A DNA stretch of 64,000 bases from an uncultured Oscillospiraceae bacterium. GTDB taxonomy: Bacteria; Bacillota; Clostridia; Oscillospirales; Oscillospiraceae. The notes below the pieces were generated by a model that searched no databases, was not told the DNA's origin, and was given only the letters and a program-made list of their open reading frames with translations. Of the stretch, positions 31,186-40,219 are shown piece by piece. A program made the translations under genes and the position numbers. Every line of letters starts with the position of its first letter. The stretch's first letter is position 1. The DNA lies in assembly GCA_947624385.1 (NCBI GenBank), contig CANQJZ010000001.1:1-64000 (forward strand), given 5' to 3'.

Positions 31186-32442
31186 TCACTCCCTGTCTTT
31201 TTGTCTATTCTTCCGGCCCGGCGCCAACAGCGCGAGGCATGCCAGCACGCCCAGACACGCGGCGGCGGCCAGCACTGCGTACAGCCGCGCGCGCTCTCCG
31301 CCGCCCAGCGCCGCGCCCGCCGGGCCGGTCAACGCCAGAGCCAGCACCGCGGCGGGGTAAATGAGCTGTCCGGCCACGGGCGCGTTCATCCTTCCGAACA
31401 CCCGGCCCACGCACGTGGCCAGCACCACCGGCGTCCCACCCGCGACGACAGCCCCGGCCAGCGCCAGGGGCAGACCCGTCATCAAATCGATCTCCTTGGG
31501 AAACCGCCACAGCAGCGTTATGGCCGCCAGGTTCCCGAGGCCCAGCAGTATGGCCGTACCCACAGCGCCCAGCCGGTCACAGAGCCAGCCGAAAACATAG
31601 CTCGCCGGGATGGACAAAATGGCCCCCAGGGCCAGCCATGGCGCGGCCCGGTTCAAAAGCGTGGGCCCGCCGCCCTTTGCCAGCAGACGGCCCTCCAGAA
31701 ATTCCAGCACACCCGCGGCGGCGAAGGCCAGCATGAACGCGGCCAGCAGCACCAGCCACAGCCTCCCGTCCCGCATAAGCCTTGCCAGGGACGCAGGGCC
31801 GTCCCCCTCGCCCGCGGGGGCGCGACCCTCCCCGTCCGGGTAGAGGCCGGCATCCTCGGGCCTGTCCCGGAGCAGATACCGGGCCACCAGCGCCAGCAGC
31901 GCCAAAAGCACCGCCACGGCCAGGTAAAAGGGCCTATAATCCCCGCCCAGCGCCACGCCCACGAAGTTGACCAGCGCGGCGGCGCCCACGGCGGAGAATA
32001 AGGGCCCGCCCAGAAACGCCGCGGACAGGGCCCGGCCACGAAAGCGGATGAACCACTGGGTACAAAGGGCCGCCAGCGCAAGCTGGACGAGCACACATGC
32101 GCAGGGGATGACCGCCGCGGACAGGGCGAACAGCCAATATCGCCCGCTCACCGCGCCGCTGCACACCAGCCCCAGACACCCCAGCGCCGCCAGGGCGGAG
32201 CAGATAATGAGGCTCCCGCGCACGCCGGAGCGGGCAAACGCCCGGCAGCACAGCACCGCCATGGGTACCGCCAGAAAGCGCCCCACGGTCACGGGCAGGG
32301 ATATTTCCTCCGGCGACCAGCCCACGAACGCACGGATAATTTGGCCCTGACCGTCCAGCAGCGCCGTACACAAAAACGTGTACACCAGCCCCGTCAGGCA
32401 CACCGTCAGGGCGTAATAAGTAAACTTCCGGTTTTGAAACAT
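31186..32442 (-). CDS. MFS transporter
   Basis: 418 residues from the ATG at 32442 (GAGAG about 7 nt upstream); an alternative ATG at 32448 overlaps the previous stop (ATGA). Twelve membrane helices with a central charged loop (RDRPEDAGLYPDGEGRAPAGEG), whose R-D-R-P-E-D-x-G-L-Y-P-D-G pattern recalls oxalate/formate-antiporter-type MFS proteins. Substrate unknown. Confidence 0.82.
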   Translation of the reverse strand: MFQNRKFTYYALTVCLTGLVYTFLCTALLDGQGQIIRAFVGWSPEEISLPVTVGRFLAVPMAVLCCRAFARSGVRGSLIICSALAALGCLGLVCSGAVSGRYWLFALSAAVIPCACVLVQLALAALCTQWFIRFRGRALSAAFLGGPLFSAVGAAALVNFVGVALGGDYRPFYLAVAVLLALLALVARYLLRDRPEDAGLYPDGEGRAPAGEGDGPASLARLMRDGRLWLVLLAAFMLAFAAAGVLEFLEGRLLAKGGGPTLLNRAAPWLALGAILSIPASYVFGWLCDRLGAVGTAILLGLGNLAAITLLWRFPKEIDLMTGLPLALAGAVVAGGTPVVLATCVGRVFGRMNAPVAGQLIYPAAVLALALTGPAGAALGGGERARLYAVLAAAACLGVLACLALLAPGRKNRQKDRE

Positions 32443-32444
32443 GG

Positions 32445-33107
32445 TCATCTCTCGTGTGCTTTTTTGCGCAGGGACAGCACCAGTATCACCGCCTCCGCCA
32501 CCACGGCGGTCAGCACGGCGGCGGATATGGCGAGCCACAGCCCGTCGTCGTTCTCCTTATCGTCATCATCCTCCGCCGCGGGCGCCGGCGCGTCGCTATC
32601 CAGGTCCGTGTCGGTGGCCGGGTCGATGGGGTCCGCGTCGGTGGGCGAGGCCGTTTCGGGGGCGGCGAGAGACGCCATCGCCTGCTCCGCCTCGGGCAGA
32701 CTGTAATAATATTCCGCGTTGCCCTCGGTGGCCGGTAAAACCCTGCCGCAGTTGGTACACTTCCAGGTGCCGAAGGCGGTGAAATTCCCGTCGCCGTCAC
32801 GCTCGGCGTCGTACTGGTAGGCGTAGTCGTGGCCGATAGCGTGGACCAGTATCCTGCCGCAGTCCACGCACACCTGGCTGTGTGTGCAGGTGGCCGGCGC
32901 ATCCTCCGGCGTGTGGGTCCCGGTGGCCGGCAGTTCAGCCGTGTATGTATAGCCGCACTTGGCGCAGGTATAGGCCGCGAGTCCCGCCTCCACGCAGGTG
33001 GCCGGACGCAGCACGGTCTCGTTAAACTCGTGCTCGCATCCGCCGTCGGCCAGCGCGGGGGTGGCGAGCAAGGCCGCGGTCAGCAGAAAGGCCAGTATCT
33101 TTCGCAT
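32445..33107 (-). CDS. Exported Cys-rich protein with C-terminal membrane anchor
   Basis: 220 residues from ATG 33107 (GGGGAG upstream). Signal peptide to about 21 (ATPALA). The ectodomain has three or four C-x-x-C or C-x-x-C-G pairs (YTCAKCGYTY, VCVDCGRI, KCTNCGRV) in repeats of the type C-E-H-x-F...PATC...G...YTC, a zinc-ribbon-like repeat seen in clostridial surface proteins. An Asp/Glu/Pro linker leads to a C-terminal helix (LWLAISAAVLTAVVAEAVILVLS) and RKK stop. Function unknown. Confidence 0.7.
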   Translation of the reverse strand: MRKILAFLLTAALLATPALADGGCEHEFNETVLRPATCVEAGLAAYTCAKCGYTYTAELPATGTHTPEDAPATCTHSQVCVDCGRILVHAIGHDYAYQYDAERDGDGNFTAFGTWKCTNCGRVLPATEGNAEYYYSLPEAEQAMASLAAPETASPTDADPIDPATDTDLDSDAPAPAAEDDDDKENDDGLWLAISAAVLTAVVAEAVILVLSLRKKAHER

Positions 33108-33140
33108 AAGTATAGCTCCCCTTTCGGGCAAATAAAGTCA

Positions 33141-33171
33141 CAGGCTGTCAAACATGCGTTTTGACAGCCTG
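33141..33171 (-). terminator. Terminator of the glyS operon
   Basis: CAGGCTGTCAAA pairs perfectly (12 bp) with TTTGACAGCCTG over a 7-nt loop; the minus strand then reads TGACTTTATTTG. Confidence 0.75.
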
Positions 33172-33184
33172 GTTTTATCTCTCT

Positions 33185-34381
33185 TTATCCCCTGGCTTCC
33201 CGAACGATGTCCGTGGAGAATACCACAGGGCCGTCGCAGGGCGCGGGCCGTCGGTACACGTCGAAGAACCGGTCCAGGACCTTTTGGATATCCGCCAGAT
33301 CGTAGTCCTGCTCAAATGTGTCCTCCAAAAGTCTTGCCTGGGTCCACTTGGGCAGGTCGTAGACCAGCGAGAAGTGCAGCAGAAAATCGTACAGCTCCCA
33401 GGGCTCGGCGTCGTCGTCCCGTGCGATGGAGCGGATGGGCTGGGAGAGATTTAAATCGCCGCAGGTGTTGGCGTACCAGCGCATGGCCAGCCGGGCCACG
33501 CTCCGGGGCACCGTGGCGTTCACGGCGTAGCCCTCCGGCGTTATCCCGTCCAGCACACGGGCGGTGAGATCGGTGTTGTCCAGTTCAAGGCCGCCCTGCC
33601 CGCCCAATGTGACGCCGAAGGCCGCCGCGATCTGGTGGGCCCGGTTGCCGTCGGCGGTGACGTGGATGTTCTTGCGGGAGAGCTTCAGCTTATCCACCGC
33701 CGTGACAGCCGCCGTCAGCGCCAGCAGGGACGGGGCCGTCCTGTCGATATGTACGGTGAGCTGGGTGGCACCCAGGCGCTTCATCCGCCGGGCCAGCCCC
33801 TCGCCCTGGAGCTTCACCACCCGTGGCAGCTCCTCGGGCAGCGGCGTCCACGGCGTCTGGGGCTGGTCGGTGACCAGACCCTCCTCGGGAGCGGCCTTCT
33901 CCCGGCTGGGTATGCTCACCCGGGCGAAGACGTAGCCGTCGTCGCTTTGCAAAATGGCGCCGTTCTGGGCAATGACGCACTGGCCGGTGTACAGCGTCCC
34001 GCCGTCGCCCCCCATGGGGCAGGCCAGGGCCACCACCGCCATATTCTCGTGGCTGGCAAGCCCCGCCAGGTTGATGTTTTCCAGGTGGGAGGACACCGTG
34101 GCGGGGGTGTCCGACGAGCAGCACAAAATTTTCAGCTCCGGGTGGGGGTGGGCCAGCTCTTCCCGGGGCAGAGAGGGCTCCATAATGGGATAGACCGTCA
34201 TCTTTCCGGCCTGACGCTCGATGGCGCCCCGGTTCATGTCCTCGGGCAGACCGGCGGGCAGCACCAGAATGGACGCCCCGTCATTGCGTGCCCTGTCGAT
34301 GGCCGCCAGGACGTTTGCCATATTCTGGCCCGGCTGGCCGGGCAGAAGCTCCGGCGCGGCCGCCGCGATCTTGATCTTCAC
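33185..34381 (-). CDS. Degenerate glutamine-dependent NAD synthetase-like protein, probably inactive
   Basis: 398 residues, against about 540-650 for NadE. The N-terminal half follows the nitrilase glutaminase domain (ASILVLPAGLPED, LKILCCSSDTPATV, GQCVIAQNGAIL), but the PEL glutamate has become PAG and the catalytic Cys loop is not seen. The middle aligns with the synthetase domain (SLLALTAAVTAVDKLKLSRKNIHV) but the SGGLDS ATP loop is replaced by DRTAPS. The C-terminal DFLLHFSLVYDLPKWTQARLL...FFDVYRR matches the NadE tail. A catalytically dead paralogue is the best reading. Last gene of the yfbR-glyS operon. Confidence 0.65.
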   Translation of the reverse strand: MKIKIAAAAPELLPGQPGQNMANVLAAIDRARNDGASILVLPAGLPEDMNRGAIERQAGKMTVYPIMEPSLPREELAHPHPELKILCCSSDTPATVSSHLENINLAGLASHENMAVVALACPMGGDGGTLYTGQCVIAQNGAILQSDDGYVFARVSIPSREKAAPEEGLVTDQPQTPWTPLPEELPRVVKLQGEGLARRMKRLGATQLTVHIDRTAPSLLALTAAVTAVDKLKLSRKNIHVTADGNRAHQIAAAFGVTLGGQGGLELDNTDLTARVLDGITPEGYAVNATVPRSVARLAMRWYANTCGDLNLSQPIRSIARDDDAEPWELYDFLLHFSLVYDLPKWTQARLLEDTFEQDYDLADIQKVLDRFFDVYRRPAPCDGPVVFSTDIVREARG

Positions 34382-34386
34382 GCTTG

Positions 34387-34767
34387 TCAGCCCCCTTCTG
34401 AAAATTCCAACAGGTCGTCGGGGAAATACCGCAGTATGGCGGCCCGGGCCGCCGCGAAGTTGCCCTCCGTGACCGTCACGGTGACCGTGTCGCCGGTGAC
34501 GGCTGCGGTCATCTCGTACTCCGGCAGGGCCGGGAAGACCTGTTCCTCCAAGATGTCTGCCAGCCGTGGCAGGTCGTTTTCATAGCTGGCCCGCTCCGGC
34601 GGGGTATAGCCGGGGATGGGGTCGCGGCCCACCGTGAAGCACAGCACCGTGGCCAGCACGAACACGATGAGGAACATGGCGCACCCGGCCGGGCCGATGG
34701 ACTTGACAAAGGCCTGGCCGGCGGTGAGCTTTGGCTCCTGAGCAACAGGCTTCTTTTCCTCGTCCAC
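34387..34767 (-). CDS. Uncharacterised single-pass membrane protein
   Basis: 126 residues. A charged N-terminal 25 residues, one membrane helix (GCAMFLIVFVLATVLCFTVG, about 28-47), then a small soluble alpha/beta domain (YEMTAAVTGDTVTVTVTEGNFAAARAAILRYF). Spaced 5 nt from glyS and 6 nt from the NadE-like gene, so firmly in the operon. No family recognised. Confidence 0.55.
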   Translation of the reverse strand: MDEEKKPVAQEPKLTAGQAFVKSIGPAGCAMFLIVFVLATVLCFTVGRDPIPGYTPPERASYENDLPRLADILEEQVFPALPEYEMTAAVTGDTVTVTVTEGNFAAARAAILRYFPDDLLEFSEGG

Positions 34768-34771
34768 GGAT

Positions 34772-36208
34772 TCAGTACTTAACGCGCCGGGCGATATAAT
34801 CCGCCACCTGATCCATGGGAATGCGGACCTGCTCCATGCTGTCCCGCTCCCGGACGGTGACGCAGTGGTCGGCCTCTATCTCCCCGTCGCCCACGGTCTG
34901 GAAGTCCAGCGTCACGCAAAACGGCGTGCCGATCTCGTCCTGGCGGCGGTAGCGCTTGCCGATGGAGCCGGTCTCGTCGTAGTCGCAGGAGAACTCCTTG
35001 GCCAGCTTGGCATAAAGCTCTTTGGCCGGGCCGGACAGCACGTCTTTTTTGCTCAGGGGCAGCACCGCGCACTTATAGGGCGCCAGCTGGGGGTGCAGGT
35101 GCAGCACCGTGCGCACGTCCGGGTTGCCCTTCTTGTCCACGCCCACCTGTTCCTCGTCGTAGGCGTCGATCAGGAAGGCCAGCATCACCCGGTCCGCGCC
35201 AAGGGACGGCTCGATGACGTAGGGGACGAAGCCCTCGTCCATGCCCTCTTCCTTGTACTCCATCTTCTCCCCGGAGAAGGTCTGGTGCTGGGTCAGGTCA
35301 TAGTCCGTCCGGTCCGCGATGCCCCACAGCTCGCCCCAGCCAAAGGGGAACAGATACTCAAAGTCCGTGGTGGCCTTGGAATAGAAGCTCAGCTCCTCCG
35401 GCGTGTGGTCCCGCAGGCGCAGATACTCGTCGTTCATGCCCAGTTCCAGCAGCCACTTGTGGCAGAACTCCCGCCAGTACTTAAACCACTCCAGGTCCGA
35501 ACCGGGCTGGCAGAAGAACTCCAGCTCCATCTGCTCGAACTCCAAAATGCGGAAGGTGAAGTTGCCCGGTGTGATCTCGTTGCGGAAGCTCTTGCCGATC
35601 TGGCAGATGCCGAAGGGCAGCTTTTTCCGGGTGGTGCGCAGCACGCTCTTGTAGTCCACAAAAATGCCCTGGGCGGTCTCGGGCCGCAGGTACACGTCCG
35701 TGCCGGACTCCTGGGTGACGCCCTGGTGGGTCTTGAACATCAGGTTGAACTTCTTGATGTCGGAAAAATCCGTGGCGCCGCAGCCGGGGCAGGGTATCTT
35801 TTTCTCCCGGATATACTCCACCATCTCGTCGTTGGTCAGGGCCTCCACGTTGATGTCGGTACCGGTCTCCTTGGCCCATTCCTCAATGAGCTTGTCGGCC
35901 CGGTGGCGGCGCTTGCAGCCCTTGCAGTCGATGAGCGGGTCGTTGAAGTTGGTCACGTGGCCGGAGGCCTCCCACACCCGGGGGTTCATGAGGATGCCTG
36001 CGTCCAGCCCCACGTTATAGGGACTTTCCTGGACGAATTTCTTCCACCAGGCGTTTTTCACGTTCTGCTTCATCAGCACGCCAAGAGGACCGTAGTCCCA
36101 GGAGTTGGCCAGACCGCCGTATATTTCGGAGCCGGCGAAGATGAAGCCCCTGTTTTTGCACAGGGCCACGATCTTTTCCATCGTCTTGTCTTCGGCTTTC
36201 ATGCGCAT
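34772..36208 (-). CDS. glyS: Glycyl-tRNA synthetase, homodimeric class II type
   Basis: 478 residues, the normal size of the single-chain alpha2 enzyme. Start ATG 36208 with GGAG 10 nt upstream. Motifs: [23 protein letters not shown] at the N-terminus; a zinc-finger-like insertion ([11 protein letters not shown] and CPGCG); motif 2 [33 protein letters not shown]; motif 3 [13 protein letters not shown]; anticodon-binding domain from about 370 ([11 protein letters not shown]). Charges tRNA-Gly. In an operon with a YfbR-like gene. Confidence 0.96.
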   Translation of the reverse strand: MRMKAEDKTMEKIVALCKNRGFIFAGSEIYGGLANSWDYGPLGVLMKQNVKNAWWKKFVQESPYNVGLDAGILMNPRVWEASGHVTNFNDPLIDCKGCKRRHRADKLIEEWAKETGTDINVEALTNDEMVEYIREKKIPCPGCGATDFSDIKKFNLMFKTHQGVTQESGTDVYLRPETAQGIFVDYKSVLRTTRKKLPFGICQIGKSFRNEITPGNFTFRILEFEQMELEFFCQPGSDLEWFKYWREFCHKWLLELGMNDEYLRLRDHTPEELSFYSKATTDFEYLFPFGWGELWGIADRTDYDLTQHQTFSGEKMEYKEEGMDEGFVPYVIEPSLGADRVMLAFLIDAYDEEQVGVDKKGNPDVRTVLHLHPQLAPYKCAVLPLSKKDVLSGPAKELYAKLAKEFSCDYDETGSIGKRYRRQDEIGTPFCVTLDFQTVGDGEIEADHCVTVRERDSMEQVRIPMDQVADYIARRVKY

Positions 36209-36212
36209 TGGT

Positions 36213-36836
36213 TCAATTCTCCTTTTCGGAAGATATATTCAAATTCGGTTCCTCGTAATCCATGGTCCCCAGGTCGTCCAGCGTCCGCTCAAAGGCGGGG
36301 ATGAACTTTTCCAGAAAGTAATCCACCTCGGGCAGGCGATAGCCCCGTAGGGTCTCCAGGCTCTTGCGCTCGGCCATCAAAAACTCGTCGTTGCCGGCGC
36401 GGCGTTCCTCGATGCACTTGATGTAGGCGCTGAGCTTGTCGGCGGCCTTCACCAGGGGCTTTAAGGCCGGGTCCGGCTCCGACAAAAGCGGCGCGTAGGC
36501 CGGCCGCAGTTCTGACGGGAGCATGCCCAGCAGCTTTTCCGCCGCCGCCGATTCCACCTGCCGGTAGGCGGTCATGATCTCCGGATTATGGTATTTTATC
36601 GGCGTGGGCAGGTCCCCGGTCAGTATCTCCCCCGCGTCGTGGAACAGCGCCGCGGCCGCCGCCGCGTTGGGGTCGCAGTCCATGCCGAACACGTCCCGGC
36701 GTATCACCGCCAGCGCGTGGGCCAGCACCGCCACCATGTGGCTGTGCTCCTGCACGTTCTCTCGCGTCACCGAGCGCATCAGCGCCCAGCGGTCGATGTT
36801 CTTCATCCGGGCGATGAGGGCGTAAAAGCTGTCCAA
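36213..36836 (-). CDS. HD-domain 5'-deoxynucleotidase (YfbR-like)
   Basis: 207 residues if TTG 36836 is used, which has GGGAGG 8 nt upstream; the track start 8 codons earlier is not supported. Very similar in pattern to Yfb[34 protein letters not shown], the metal site H...HD in [20 protein letters not shown], and a late D-K. The family dephosphorylates deoxynucleoside monophosphates. First gene of the glyS operon. Confidence 0.88.
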   Translation of the reverse strand: MDSFYALIARMKNIDRWALMRSVTRENVQEHSHMVAVLAHALAVIRRDVFGMDCDPNAAAAAALFHDAGEILTGDLPTPIKYHNPEIMTAYRQVESAAAEKLLGMLPSELRPAYAPLLSEPDPALKPLVKAADKLSAYIKCIEERRAGNDEFLMAERKSLETLRGYRLPEVDYFLEKFIPAFERTLDDLGTMDYEEPNLNISSEKEN

Positions 36837-36870
36837 CCCGCCAGCCTCCCAAGGTTCCAAATTACCCTAT

Positions 36871-36899
36871 ACTATATCATACGCGAACATCATATGCAA
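36871..36899 (-). promoter_or_regulatory. Promoter of the yfbR-glyS operon
   Basis: TTGCAT, 17-bp spacer, TATAGT on the minus strand, about 30 bp before the TTG start. Confidence 0.6.
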
Positions 36900-36926
36900 A
36901 CAAACTTTTTGATCACTGTCTGCGGC

Positions 36927-36955
36927 TTGGAATATCCGGGGGAATATGATATACT
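36927..36955 (+). promoter_or_regulatory. Promoter of the AKR-apbE operon
   Basis: TTGGAA, 17-bp spacer, TATACT, divergent from the yfbR promoter. Start point near 36962, just before GAGGTGAT. Confidence 0.65.
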
Positions 36956-36975
36956 TTCACGCGAGGTGATAAGCT

Positions 36976-37998
36976 ATGCGGAGCGTGAAGCTTGGCAGCA
37001 CGGGCCTGACCGTGACGAAACCCGCCTTCGGGGCATTGCCCATCCAGCGGCGGGACAAGGACGAGGCCGTGCGCATCCTGCGCCGGGCCTATGAGGGCGG
37101 CATACGCTATTTCGATACCGCCAACGCCTATACGGACTCGGAGGAAAAGATCGGTCTGGCCCTGGCCGACGTGCGGGGGGACATTGTGATCTCCACCAAG
37201 AGCATGGGCCGGGACTACGATACCGTTGCGAAACATATCCAGTCGTCCCTGGAGCGGATGAAGACGGACTACATAGACCTGTTCCAGTTCCATATGGTGT
37301 CCGGCTGGGACGAGGTGGACAACGGCGCGTACCTGGCGGCCCTGAACGCGAAAGAGAAGGGCTATATCCGGCACATCGGCGTGACCAGCCATTCCATCCG
37401 CTTTTCCGAGGAAGCGGTGGCCTCCGGCCGGTTTGAGACGCTGCAATTCCCGTTCAGTTATCTTTCCAGCGACGAGGAAGTGGCCCTGGTCCGGTCCTGC
37501 CTGAACGCCGGCATGGGCTTTATCGCCATGAAGGCCCTGGCGGGCGGGCTTCTGGCCAACGCCCGGGCGGTACACGCGTTCATGCGGGAGCAGGACGGGG
37601 TGGTGCCCATTTACGGCGTGCAGACCATGGACGAGCTGGAACAGTGGCTCTCCCTTGCCGACGAGGACCCGGCCATGACGGACGAGCTGCAAGCGGTCAT
37701 CGACAAGGACCGGGCCGAGCTGGGCGGTCAGTTCTGCCGAAGCTGTGGCTACTGCATGCCCTGCCCCCAGGGCATCGAGATACGCCAGTGCGCCCGGATG
37801 GACATGCTCATTCGCCGCAGTCCCTGGCGGCCCTACTTCACCCCGGAGTGGCAGGCGAAGATGAATAAGATCAACGACTGCGTGAACTGCGGCCGCTGCA
37901 AGTCCAAGTGCCCCTACCACCTGGACACGCCCAACGTGCTCAAATACATGCTGAAGGATTACTGGGAGTTTTATGAGGCCCACAAAGCGGAGCTGTAA
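36976..37998 (+). CDS. Aldo/keto reductase with C-terminal 4Fe-4S domain
   Basis: 340 residues. The AKR barrel begins LGSTGLTVTKPAFGALPI, with D-T-A-N-A-Y and the catalytic Tyr, an STKSMGRD lysine strand and FQFHMVSG histidine strand. After about 245 the tail holds two cysteine clusters: C-x-x-C-x-x-C-x3-C-P (FCRSCGYCMPCPQ) and C-x-x-C-x-x-C-x3-C-P (CVNCGRCKSKCP), so it probably binds two [4Fe-4S] centres, as in ferredoxin-linked AKR-like oxidoreductases. GAGGTGAT precedes the ATG. Its end overlaps apbE by 26 bp. Confidence 0.9.
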   Translation: MRSVKLGSTGLTVTKPAFGALPIQRRDKDEAVRILRRAYEGGIRYFDTANAYTDSEEKIGLALADVRGDIVISTKSMGRDYDTVAKHIQSSLERMKTDYIDLFQFHMVSGWDEVDNGAYLAALNAKEKGYIRHIGVTSHSIRFSEEAVASGRFETLQFPFSYLSSDEEVALVRSCLNAGMGFIAMKALAGGLLANARAVHAFMREQDGVVPIYGVQTMDELEQWLSLADEDPAMTDELQAVIDKDRAELGGQFCRSCGYCMPCPQGIEIRQCARMDMLIRRSPWRPYFTPEWQAKMNKINDCVNCGRCKSKCPYHLDTPNVLKYMLKDYWEFYEAHKAEL

Positions 37999-39010
37999 GC
38001 TTATCGCCCTGGCCCTGGCCTTAGCCCTGACTCTGGCCGGGTGCGGCAAGGACCCGGCGGCGGAAAAGCACGAAAAGCAGCTTTTCGCCATGGACACGGT
38101 GATGCTCCTGACCGCCTACGGGGACGCGGGCGACGCCGCCCTGACCGCCGCCGTGGACGCCATCAACGCTCTGGCGGCGGACCTGGACCCGGAGAAGGCG
38201 GGCAGCTCCGTCCACGCCCTGAACGCCGGCGCCGGCGGACCGGTGAGCGTGTCGGAAGACTGCATGCGCGTGCTGGACACGGCCCTGGCCGTTTACCGGG
38301 ACACCGGCGGCGCTTTGGACCCGGCGCTCTATCCCGTTATCCGGGCCTGGGGCTTCACCACCGGCCAATACCGGGTGCCGGAACCGTCCGAGCTGGACGA
38401 ACTGCTGGCCGATAAGAATACGGACGGTATTATTCTGGACGCTTCCAATGGGACCGCCGCGCTGCCGGCGGGTATGGCCGTATCCCTTGGCGCGGTGGCC
38501 AAGGGCTACGCCGCCCAAAAAGCGGCCGACGCGGCCCGTGCCGCCGGCGTCGATCATGCCATCTTCTCCCTGGGCGGCAATGTCCAGACGTTGGGCGACA
38601 CCCGGCCCGACGGCCAGCCCTGGCAGGTGGCCGTCACGGACCCCAACGACACGGGTTCTTACGTGGGCACACTGTCCGTGGGTGAGACGGCGGTTGTCAC
38701 CTCCGGCGGCTATCAGCGCTATTTTGAGGAAGGCGGCCAGCGCTATATCCACATTCTGGACCCGGCCACGGGTCAGCCTGTGGACAACGGCCTTTTATCC
38801 GTCACGGTGGTGACCCCTGACGGGACCCGTGCCGACGCCCTGTCCACGGCCCTTTTCGTGCTGGGCGAGGACGGCGCGCTTTCCTACGCCGCCGCCCATG
38901 AGGACGTGGACCTGGTGCTGGTGACGGACGACGGCCGGGTCATCGTCACGGCCGGTCTGGCCGAGGGCTTCACCGAGCACGCCGAGGGATACACCTATGA
39001 ATATCCTTGA
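37973..39010 (+). CDS. apbE: FAD:protein FMN transferase, ApbE family lipoprotein
   Basis: 345 residues. Lipobox L-A-G-C, lipidated Cys at 24. ApbE signatures: AMDTVMLLTAYG, LGAVAKGYAAQKAAD (FAD/Mg site), SLGGNVQTLG, V-T-S-G-G-Y-Q-R-Y and HILDPATGQPVDNG. It attaches FMN to Thr in extracytoplasmic flavoproteins such as Rnf/Nqr subunits. No obvious target is encoded nearby. Overlaps AKR (26 bp) and the glycosylase gene (14 bp). Confidence 0.93.
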   Translation: MRPTKRSCKLIALALALALTLAGCGKDPAAEKHEKQLFAMDTVMLLTAYGDAGDAALTAAVDAINALAADLDPEKAGSSVHALNAGAGGPVSVSEDCMRVLDTALAVYRDTGGALDPALYPVIRAWGFTTGQYRVPEPSELDELLADKNTDGIILDASNGTAALPAGMAVSLGAVAKGYAAQKAADAARAAGVDHAIFSLGGNVQTLGDTRPDGQPWQVAVTDPNDTGSYVGTLSVGETAVVTSGGYQRYFEEGGQRYIHILDPATGQPVDNGLLSVTVVTPDGTRADALSTALFVLGEDGALSYAAAHEDVDLVLVTDDGRVIVTAGLAEGFTEHAEGYTYEYP

Positions 39011-39488
39011 CCTGCCCGCCCCGGAGGCGGCCCGGGCCCTGATAGGCAAAATACTGGTCCGGCGTTTTCCTGATGGGACCGAACTGCGGACGCGCATCAC
39101 GGAGACGGAGGCGTATTTCGGCGAGGCCGACACCGCCTGTCACGCCAGCCATGGCCGAACGAAGCGGACCGAGGTGCTGTACCACCCGGCGGGGACCATA
39201 TACGTGTACCTGTGCTACGGCATGCACTGGATGCTGAATCTGGTGACCGGTCCGGCGGACAGCCCCCAGGCGGTGCTGATACGGGGCGTGGAGGGCGCCA
39301 CCGGCCCCGGCCGGGTGACGAAGCTGTTACAAATCGACAAGAGCCTGAACGACACGGTCCTTGGCGGCGCGCTGGCCCTGGCCGACGACGGCTACGCGCC
39401 GGAGAACATCACCGCCTCGCCCCGCGTGGGCATCGCCTACGCCGCCCCGGCGGACCAGGCCAAGCCGTGGCGGTTCCGGTTGGAGTAA
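38997..39488 (+). CDS. 3-methyladenine (alkyladenine) DNA glycosylase, AAG/MPG family
   Basis: 163 residues, slightly short for the family (about 190-200). AAG landmarks: LIGKILVRRF, R-I-T-E-T-E-A-Y (with the catalytic Glu), ADTACHASHGRTKRTEVLY and GTIYVYLCYGMHWMLNLV, and a G-P-G-R-V-T-K-L-L segment. Excises alkylated purines. Start overlaps apbE by 14 bp, so coupled translation. Confidence 0.93.
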   Translation: MNILDLPAPEAARALIGKILVRRFPDGTELRTRITETEAYFGEADTACHASHGRTKRTEVLYHPAGTIYVYLCYGMHWMLNLVTGPADSPQAVLIRGVEGATGPGRVTKLLQIDKSLNDTVLGGALALADDGYAPENITASPRVGIAYAAPADQAKPWRFRLE

Positions 39489-39495
39489 GATCCTG

Positions 39496-39578
39496 CGCGG
39501 CGAAGCCGCACCATATGGAACACCTCCCCTTACACGGGGGAGGCTTACAATACGGTATCGCCTATCGGCGACATACAA
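39496..39578. repeat. Family-1 partial element plus GGCGATA palindrome
   Basis: CGGC-GAA-GCCG, then CACCTCCCCTTACACGGGGGAGGC (39521-39544), the right-end hairpin of family-1 elements, then GGTATCGCC-TAT-CGGCGACATAC, which matches the reverse of 9791-9815. Lies between the glycosylase and GNAT genes. Confidence 0.6.
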
Positions 39579-39591
39579 CACGGAGGATAAC

Positions 39592-40152
39592 ATGCACCAC
39601 AAAGGGACCGTTTCGCTCCAAACGGAGCGACTGCTGCTCCGGCGGTTCGTCATCGAGGACGCCGAGGCGATGTATAATAATTGGGCGTCGGACGACGCCG
39701 TGACGAAATTCCTCACCTGGCCGACCCATGCCGGCGTGGACGTGACGCGCCAAGTGCTGGAGAGCTGGATCGCGTCCTACGAGCGCGCCGATTTCTACAA
39801 TTGGGCCATGCAGCTGCGCCAGACCGGGGAGCTCATCGGGAATATCGCCGTCGGGAAGTACCGGGAGGACATCGCCGGCGCGGAGCTTGGCTACTGCATG
39901 GGGACCCGCTGGTGGGGCCAGGGGCTCATGCCGGAGGCGGGCCGGGCCGTGGTGCGGTATCTGTTCGATGAAGTGGGCTGCAACCGCGTCGCCGCCGTCC
40001 ACGCCGTGGGCAACCCCAAGTCCGGCCGGTGTATGCAGAAGATCGGCATGCGCTATGAGGGCACCCTGCGCCAGGCCGGCTTTTGCAACCAAGGCGTGAT
40101 CGACGAGGTGTGGTATTCCATTTTGCGGGAGGAATATAATGCGCGGCGCTAG
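39592..40152 (+). CDS. GNAT-family N-acetyltransferase (RimJ/RimL type)
   Basis: 186 residues from ATG 39592 with GGAGGATAAC upstream; the track start is 231 nt early. RimJ/L pattern: L-Q-T-E-R-L-L-L-R-R-F-V-I-E-D-A-E-A-M, AELGYCMGTRWWGQGLMPEA (acetyl-CoA loop), NRVAAVHAVGNPKSGRCMQKIGMRYEG. Acetylates N-terminal amines of proteins or small-molecule amines; substrate not predictable. Confidence 0.88.
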   Translation: MHHKGTVSLQTERLLLRRFVIEDAEAMYNNWASDDAVTKFLTWPTHAGVDVTRQVLESWIASYERADFYNWAMQLRQTGELIGNIAVGKYREDIAGAELGYCMGTRWWGQGLMPEAGRAVVRYLFDEVGCNRVAAVHAVGNPKSGRCMQKIGMRYEGTLRQAGFCNQGVIDEVWYSILREEYNARR

Positions 40153-40169
40153 CCGCACGACAACGAAAC

Positions 40170-40200
40170 GCCCCCTGTCCGCTGTGTGCGGACAGGGGGC
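40170..40200. terminator. Bidirectional terminator
   Basis: GCCCCCTGTCCGC and GCGGACAGGGGGC form a perfect 13-bp stem with a TGTGT loop between convergent genes (GNAT and htrA). T tracts are weak on both strands. Confidence 0.7.
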
Positions 40201-40219
40201 TTGCGCATACTGTCAGTTT

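Noticed and set aside
36213-36860. TTG 36860 as start of the YfbR-like protein
   Set aside because: The TTG at 36836 has a well-spaced GGGAGG and gives the usual protein length.
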